Shown in pieces: positions 7,094-10,447 of a stretch of DNA of 10,447 bases (positions within the stretch are counted from its first letter, which is position 1; every line of letters begins with the position of its first letter). The notes beneath the pieces were generated by a model. The model saw only the letters and a list, made by a program, of their open reading frames with translations, did no database searches and had not been told where the DNA came from. The position numbers and the translations under genes are program-made. The DNA comes from Planctomycetota bacterium (GTDB lineage: Bacteria > Planctomycetota > UBA1135 > GCA-002686595). The stretch is from positions 1 to 10,447 of the forward strand of contig JABFRZ010000330.1 in assembly GCA_013140785.1 (NCBI GenBank). Direction: 5' to 3'.

Positions 7094-7329
7094 GAATCCC
7101 GACGCCAGGAGCCGGCCCCCCTCGGCCGTGAATCACAATTCGTTTACCTGGGGAGTCGAACTGAAGCGCTTTTCAGAACCCGAGGAACTCTTCGGGGGCG
7201 GTTGCCCTCCTCGTGCGAGTTCGAGCTTCAAGCCCGACTCACTCTGTCCCTCCTTACCCCGAGTCGCTCGCTCTCTTGCGCGCGGCGTTCGACGAGGGCG
7301 AGGCAGTCACGTGGACGACGACGAGTTCC
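7094..7329. other. Intergenic region upstream of the pilin operon
   Basis: This 236-base stretch separates the first pilin-like gene (-) from the short form of the KKRGY-tail ORF (+) and must contain the operon promoter if there is no other. It includes the most AT-rich patch nearby (about 7129-7146). A possible minus-strand -10 is TGTGAT, with a poor -35 (TTCGAC) 17 bases upstream; this is too weak to call. An imperfect inverted repeat, CTGAAGCGCTTTTCAG, lies at 7161-7176. An in-frame GTG at 7213 would extend the small plus-strand ORF into this region. Confidence 0.4.
7214..7232. repeat. Short direct repeat, copy 2
   Basis: Second copy of the 7054-7073 element, one base shorter. On the minus strand it reads TTG AAG CTC GAA, the same four codons as the alternative start of the pilin-like gene, but with no GGAGG before it and no pilin helix after it. 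Confidence 0.4.
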
Positions 7330-7452
7330 ATGCCAACGAGGCCCCAGCCACTCGAATCGCTTTCCGACCTTGACCAGCACATCGGCGTGAAGCGCCCGGC
7401 CGTGCCGGTCGATCCGGCGCTCGAGGAGTTCCGCAAGAAGCGCGGGTACTGA
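7330..7452 (+). CDS. Small protein with KKRGY tail
   Basis: From ATG 7330 this gives 40 residues: MPTRPQPLESLSDLDQHIGV, then KRPAVPVDPALEEFRKKRGY and TGA. An in-frame GTG at 7213 would give 79 residues. No clear ribosome binding site marks either start. The coding case rests on the tail: its last 15 residues equal those of the gene ending at 114, while the sequence before it is unrelated, and one of the base differences is silent. The acidic ESLSDLD segment and the charged tail suggest a soluble peptide; no signal peptide or membrane segment is seen. It sits between divergently and convergently oriented genes, so it must have its own promoter. Function unknown. It could also be a decayed 3' end of a larger gene. 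Confidence 0.5.
   Translation: MPTRPQPLESLSDLDQHIGVKRPAVPVDPALEEFRKKRGY
7389..7452 (+). repeat. Tail repeat, copy B (matches 51-114)
   Basis: Second copy of the 64-base element, with 59 of 64 positions identical and the 42-base perfect core at 7401-7442. The similarity ends at the TGA; the downstream sequences are unrelated. Confidence 0.9.
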
Positions 7453-7502
7453 GAGGAGCGGATGAGGTGGTGCGGCCTACCGGAGGCGCGCTGCGCTTCC
7501 TC

Positions 7503-7523
7503 CGCGCCGGTCGATCCTGCGCG
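7503..7523. terminator. Hairpin abutting the esterase stop, possible terminator
   Basis: CGCGCCGG-TCGAT-CCTGCGCG forms an eight-position stem with one C/T mismatch and a five-base loop, directly next to the esterase stop codon (complement of 7524-7526). It could end transcripts from either side, since the small plus-strand ORF ends 50 bases earlier. There is no T-tract on either strand, so intrinsic termination is uncertain. Its core resembles the hairpin within the KKRGY tail repeats. Confidence 0.3.
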
Positions 7524-8888
7524 TCACAGCTCGATGCGCCGGTCGAACACCATCGCGCGGTCCACGCGCGCGTCGAGCGTCTCGAGCACGGTCCACACGT
7601 CGGGCTGCGGCTTGGCGCGGTAGAGCTCCTGCTCGCCGCTCCGCACCACGACGTCCTGGGTCGGGTCGATCATGCCCGCGTGCAGGAAGAGGGTGATGCC
7701 GCTGGCACCGCGCGCCGTGCCACGCGTCTCGAGCGCAATCTCGTTGCCGCGGCGCGTCGCGCGGATCGTCTGGTTGTCGAGCGGGTCCTTGCAGCCCAGC
7801 CAGTAGAAGCAGGGCTTGCCGAGGCGGGTCACGAGATCGGAGGGCTCGCGTTCGGGTGCGGGCGCGCTCACGTACTCCCACACGACCGTTTCCGGGAAGG
7901 TGTCGCGCGTCTCGGCCAGCAGGTAGTCGAGCGCGGCTTTCGGCTCGCCGGGCGGGAAGGCGTGCGCGAGGCCCGGGTAGGACTGGAAGCGGATGCGCGC
8001 GTAGCCGCCGGGATCGCCGCGCGCGAGCTCGGCTAGCCGGTCGGCCACGTACAGGTACGTGCCCGGCATGCAGTTCTCGTCCACCAGGCCGATCGCGTAG
8101 GCCATGGCCAGGTTGCGCACGTTCGGCAGGAGGCCGTGCTGGATCGCGCGCACGGCTGCCTTGTCGGCGACCTGGCTCTTCGGCGCGGCCATGAGCACGC
8201 CCGAGAACGGCGCCGCGCCCGCGAAGAGGTCGGCGTGCCGTCCGGCGAAGAACCACGAGCCCGAGCCACCCATGCTGAAGCCCGCCACCACCACGCGCTC
8301 CGGATCGACCTCGAGGTGCAGCTTGGCGGTCTCGATCAGAGACAGCACGAAGCGCTCGCCGTGCACCGTGTTCCAGGTGTCGTGCACCAGGCGAATCCCC
8401 TGTGGGTAGAGCCCGATGCAGCTCTTGCGCTCCCAGTTGGAGCGCGCCTCGTCGGCCGAGCCCTGGCCTTCGCCGCCACCGTGCAGGCCCACCAGGAGCG
8501 GCGCGTTCTTCGGGCCGCTCGCGACCGTGCACCAGGCCTCGCCGTAGGGCGTCTCGAAGGTGAGCTTGCCCTTGGCGAGCGCGGGCTTCGGAGAGTGCTT
8601 CTTGGCCGCGGCCCACAGGAGCTCGACCATCTGCTCGCGGGCTCCCTCGGGCAGCATGCCCAGAGCGCGTGCTCGCTCCTCGAGCTTTGCGCGTGCGCTC
8701 GCGTCCCACTCGAGGAAGCGGTTGGCTGGCCTCGCCTTCCACCAGTCCTCCGCCAGGGCCGTGACGCCCTTCACGAGCGTTCGATCGAGCGGCGGCGGCT
8801 TCTTCTGTGCGTGCGCGAGACCGGTGAGGAGGACTGCGGCGAGCAGGCCCCGCGCAATGGTGGAACGGTCCATGCTCTCCATGCTCAT
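7524..8888 (-). CDS. Exported alpha/beta-hydrolase, PHB-depolymerase/LpqC-like esterase
   Basis: A 454-residue predicted secreted serine esterase. A signal peptide is visible (IARGLLAAVLLTGLAHA, cleavage near AHA|Q at 27-28). A helical stretch of about 80 residues precedes the hydrolase fold. The catalytic domain shows the HGGG oxyanion motif (136-139), the nucleophile elbow GFSMGG with Ser205, and a likely catalytic His309 in PGLAHAFPPGE. The acid is less clear; Asp270 in GLVDENCMPG is a candidate. About 75 residues after the core form a beta-rich end. The layout resembles COG3509-type esterases, whose members act on polyesters, feruloyl esters or acylated sugars, so the substrate cannot be named. 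Three in-frame ATGs lie at 8888, 8882 and 8873. The third has GGAG three bases upstream and gives the tidiest signal peptide (MDRSTIARG), so the true start may be 8873. It is divergent from the GT2 gene. Confidence 0.88.
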   Translation of the reverse strand: MSMESMDRSTIARGLLAAVLLTGLAHAQKKPPPLDRTLVKGVTALAEDWWKARPANRFLEWDASARAKLEERARALGMLPEGAREQMVELLWAAAKKHSPKPALAKGKLTFETPYGEAWCTVASGPKNAPLLVGLHGGGEGQGSADEARSNWERKSCIGLYPQGIRLVHDTWNTVHGERFVLSLIETAKLHLEVDPERVVVAGFSMGGSGSWFFAGRHADLFAGAAPFSGVLMAAPKSQVADKAAVRAIQHGLLPNVRNLAMAYAIGLVDENCMPGTYLYVADRLAELARGDPGGYARIRFQSYPGLAHAFPPGEPKAALDYLLAETRDTFPETVVWEYVSAPAPEREPSDLVTRLGKPCFYWLGCKDPLDNQTIRATRRGNEIALETRGTARGASGITLFLHAGMIDPTQDVVVRSGEQELYRAKPQPDVWTVLETLDARVDRAMVFDRRIEL

Positions 8889-8958
8889 TGGAGTCTAGCT
8901 GCTGGCCGAGCAATACGGTGCGGAGGCGCGCCACGGCATCCGCTATGCTCCCGCGCGC

Positions 8959-10023
8959 TTGGCCCGCATCTCCGCCGTCAGCGCAGTGGTGTGCAATTAC
9001 AACGGCGAGAGCTACCTGGCCGGGTGCCTGGAGTCGGTGCTGGCGCAGGGGGTGGACGAGGTACTCGTGGTGGACGACGCCTCGAGCGATGGCAGCGTGG
9101 CGCTGGTGCGTGCACGCTTCCCGCGCGTGCAGGTGATCCGGCTCGAGAAGAACAGCGGGCCGTGCGCGGCGCGCAACGCCGGCATGCGCGCGGCGCGGAA
9201 TCGCTGGGTGCTGGCAGTGGACAACGACGCCGTGCTGGAGCCCGACGTGCTCGCCAAGTTGCGCTCTTCGCTCGAGACGCGGCCCGAAGTGTGTCTGGCG
9301 CAGCCCCGCAGTGTGCTGTTCGACGAGCCCACGCGCGTGCACTACGACGGCGGCGGATTCCACTACCTCGGGCTGATCGCGCTGCGCAACGCCTACACGC
9401 CGCTGGCCGAAGCCGAGGGCGTCGGCGTGGTCGAAGCCGACGCGCTGGTGGCGATCTGCGCGCTGCTCGACCGCGAGGTGGTGCTCGGACTCGGCGGCTA
9501 CGACGAGGAGCTCTTCTATCTGGCGGAGGACCTCGACCTGTCGCTGCGCCTGAAGCTCGCGGGCGAGCGCCTGGTCTCGGTCGAGGAGGCCCTCGTGCGC
9601 CACCGCGGGGGCACGGCCGGGCTGTCCTTCCGTGGCGGCGGCTACCCGCGCCGACGCGTGTACCTGCACGCGCGCAACCGGCGGCGGATCCTCCTGAAGT
9701 GCTACCGCGCGCGCACGCTGCTGCTCGTCTTGCCGGCCTTCGCGCTGTACGAGCTCGTGTGGCTGCTCTTCGCGCTGAAGCAGGGCGAGCTCGGGGCCGT
9801 GATCCGCGGGCGTTTCGACTTCCTGCGCGCGCTCCCGAGCACGCTGCGCGCGCGCCGCGTCGTGCAGGCGCGCCGCAGGCTGCGCGACCGCGAACTCCTG
9901 TGTGGCGGGCCGCTGGTGCTCTCGCCTTCCCTGGTGGCGAGCGGCGGAACGCGCGGGGCGGCGCGGCTCCTGGATCGCTGCTTCCGCGCCTGGTGGTGGC
10001 TCGTGCGGCCGTTATGCGGTTGA
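8959..10023 (+). CDS. Family 2 glycosyltransferase
   Basis: A 354-residue GT-A fold glycosyltransferase that moves a sugar from a nucleotide sugar to a growing glycan at the inner face of the cytoplasmic membrane. The N-terminus has the GT2 pattern (VSAVVCNYNGESYLAGCLESVL, then VDEVLVVDDASSDGS with the nucleotide-binding Asp39/Asp40). The metal-binding DxD is DND at 88-90. GGYDEELFYLAEDLDLSLRL at 179-198 carries the acidic ED motif typical of rhamnosyl and similar GT2 enzymes. A hydrophobic segment at about 252-276 should tether it to the membrane, and a basic C-terminal part follows. No ATG or GTG precedes the TTG at 8959 in frame after the stop at 8896, so TTG is the likely start. There is no Shine-Dalgarno. 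A possible -10 (TATGCT, 8944-8949) lies so close that a leaderless message is conceivable. It probably opens a polysaccharide cluster with the next gene. Confidence 0.9.
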   Translation: MARISAVSAVVCNYNGESYLAGCLESVLAQGVDEVLVVDDASSDGSVALVRARFPRVQVIRLEKNSGPCAARNAGMRAARNRWVLAVDNDAVLEPDVLAKLRSSLETRPEVCLAQPRSVLFDEPTRVHYDGGGFHYLGLIALRNAYTPLAEAEGVGVVEADALVAICALLDREVVLGLGGYDEELFYLAEDLDLSLRLKLAGERLVSVEEALVRHRGGTAGLSFRGGGYPRRRVYLHARNRRRILLKCYRARTLLLVLPAFALYELVWLLFALKQGELGAVIRGRFDFLRALPSTLRARRVVQARRRLRDRELLCGGPLVLSPSLVASGGTRGAARLLDRCFRAWWWLVRPLCG

Positions 10024-10057
10024 TCGCGGCGCAGGAGAGCGGAGACTAGCTCGCGCG

Positions 10058-10447
10058 ATGCGGATCCTGTTCTTGGTGCACGACTTCCTGCCGGCCCATC
10101 CGAGCGGGACCGAGGTCTACACCGGCGCGCTGGCGCTGCGCCTGCGGGAGCGCGGGCACGAGGTGCGGATCTTCGCCACCGAAAAGGACATCGCGCGTCC
10201 GCATCTTTTCCTCAGCCAGCGCGAGTGGCAGGGCCTGGTCGTGCACGAGCTCGTCAACAACCTCTTCTACGAGGATTTTCGCGAGACCTGGGACTTCCCG
10301 CCGGCCGAGCGAGCCTCGGAAAGGTGCTCGACGAGTTCCGGCCGGACGTGGTGCACGTCATGCACCTTCTCTATCTCTCCGTCGGCTGCGTCGAGGAGGC
10401 GCACCGGCGCGGCCTCGCGGTGTTCTTCACGCTGCACGACTACTGGC
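10058..10447 (+). CDS. Family 4 glycosyltransferase, 5' part with a frameshift
   Basis: From ATG 10058 the frame reads MRILFLVHDFLPAHPSGTEV and on through LALRLRERGHEVRIF, the N-terminal pattern of GT4 (GT-B fold) enzymes, where the Gly-rich loop and following helix hold the acceptor side. It stays convincing to DFPPAERA at about 10315. The GT4-like sequence then continues in the frame one base back: LGKVLDEFRPDVVHVMHLLY onward to FFTLHDYW at the window's end. PDVVHVMH and TLHDYW are typical GT4 elements, so a single base seems to be missing around 10313-10316. Without correction, translation would run on out of frame to the window edge. The gene starts 34 bases after the GT2 stop, with GGAG some 13 bases before ATG, so the two are probably one operon. 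The C-terminal donor-binding half lies outside the window. Confidence 0.82.
   Translation, partial: MRILFLVHDFLPAHPSGTEVYTGALALRLRERGHEVRIFATEKDIARPHLFLSQREWQGLVVHELVNNLFYEDFRETWDFPPAERASERCSTSSGRTWCTSCTFSISPSAASRRRTGAASRCSSRCTTTG

Noticed and set aside
6480..7136. Upstream extension of the PilW-like reading frame
   Set aside because: It is out-of-frame shadow of the preceding pilin-like gene; the prepilin leader marks the start at 6479.
7140..7200. Sigma-70-like promoter for the pilin operon
   Set aside because: The best -10 (TGTGAT) has only four of six matches and the -35 is poor; not supportable from sequence alone.
7482..7508. Second hairpin pair (GGAGG/CCTCC or GGCGCG/CGCGCC) downstream of the small ORF
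   Set aside because: The two pairings exclude each other, loops are long and no T-tract follows; chance pairing in GC-rich DNA is likely.
7477..9669. 730-codon minus-strand open frame across the esterase and GT2 genes
   Set aside because: It overlaps two genes with clear catalytic motifs in other frames, and its composition is low-complexity Arg/Ala/Gly.
8136..10049. 637-codon plus-strand frame over the esterase and GT2 region
   Set aside because: It is antisense to the esterase and then out of frame with the GT2 gene; no family-like motif.
10300..10330. Programmed -1 frameshifting in the GT4 gene
   Set aside because: No X_XXY_YYZ slippery heptamer is in the zero frame at the switch point and no downstream pseudoknot is obvious.

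Overview
The window is GC-rich (about two-thirds G+C by eye), densely coding and bacterial. Several features suggest a deep-branching, high-GC Planctomycetota-like genome: a HAMP histidine kinase of the HNVGN type, a periplasmic HEAT-repeat protein with the W-rich motif after its helical repeats, an Ala-Pro-rich tail protein, a secreted PHB-depolymerase-like esterase, frequent GTG/TTG starts and few strong Shine-Dalgarno sites. This placement is inference; Myxococcota or Acidobacteriota cannot be excluded. No rRNA, tRNA, CRISPR array, insertion sequence or phage gene was seen.

Layout. (1) Bases 1-114 hold the 3' end of a plus-strand gene with a Pro/Ala-rich linker and a charged tail ending in KKRGY. 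(2) 154-2064 (+) is a membrane sensor histidine kinase. (3) 7093 down to 2093 (-) is a tightly packed five-gene operon. It encodes two type IV pilin-like proteins with prepilin leaders and E5, then a PilX-like protein with a C-terminal DUF7305-like region, an exported HEAT-repeat protein and a small two-TM HAMP protein. The first junctions overlap as TGATG and GTGA, and the later gaps are 20 and 12 bases. (4) 7094-7523 is mostly non-coding. It carries a small plus-strand ORF whose last 15 codons nearly duplicate the end of the gene at 1-114, a short repeat, and a hairpin abutting the esterase stop. (5) 7524-8888 (-) is an exported alpha/beta-hydrolase. (6) 8959 onward (+) is the start of a glycan cluster: a GT2 glycosyltransferase followed by a truncated GT4 glycosyltransferase that carries an apparent one-base frameshift.

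How the parts may work together. The minus-strand operon looks like an accessory minor-pilin or pseudopilin set: three components in V-W-X order plus two envelope proteins not usually counted as pilus parts. The core machine (ATPase, platform, secretin, prepilin peptidase) is not in the window. The histidine kinase converges on this operon with a 28-base gap and has no response regulator here, so any link to the pilus genes is inference. The two glycosyltransferases probably begin a surface polysaccharide locus.

Most noteworthy are the near-identical C-terminal tail shared by two otherwise different ORFs about 7.3 kb apart, the union of pseudopilins with HEAT and stand-alone HAMP proteins, the acidic Ca-binding-like loops in both pseudopilins, and the frameshift in the last gene. 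I found no convincing defence system or other wholly new system.
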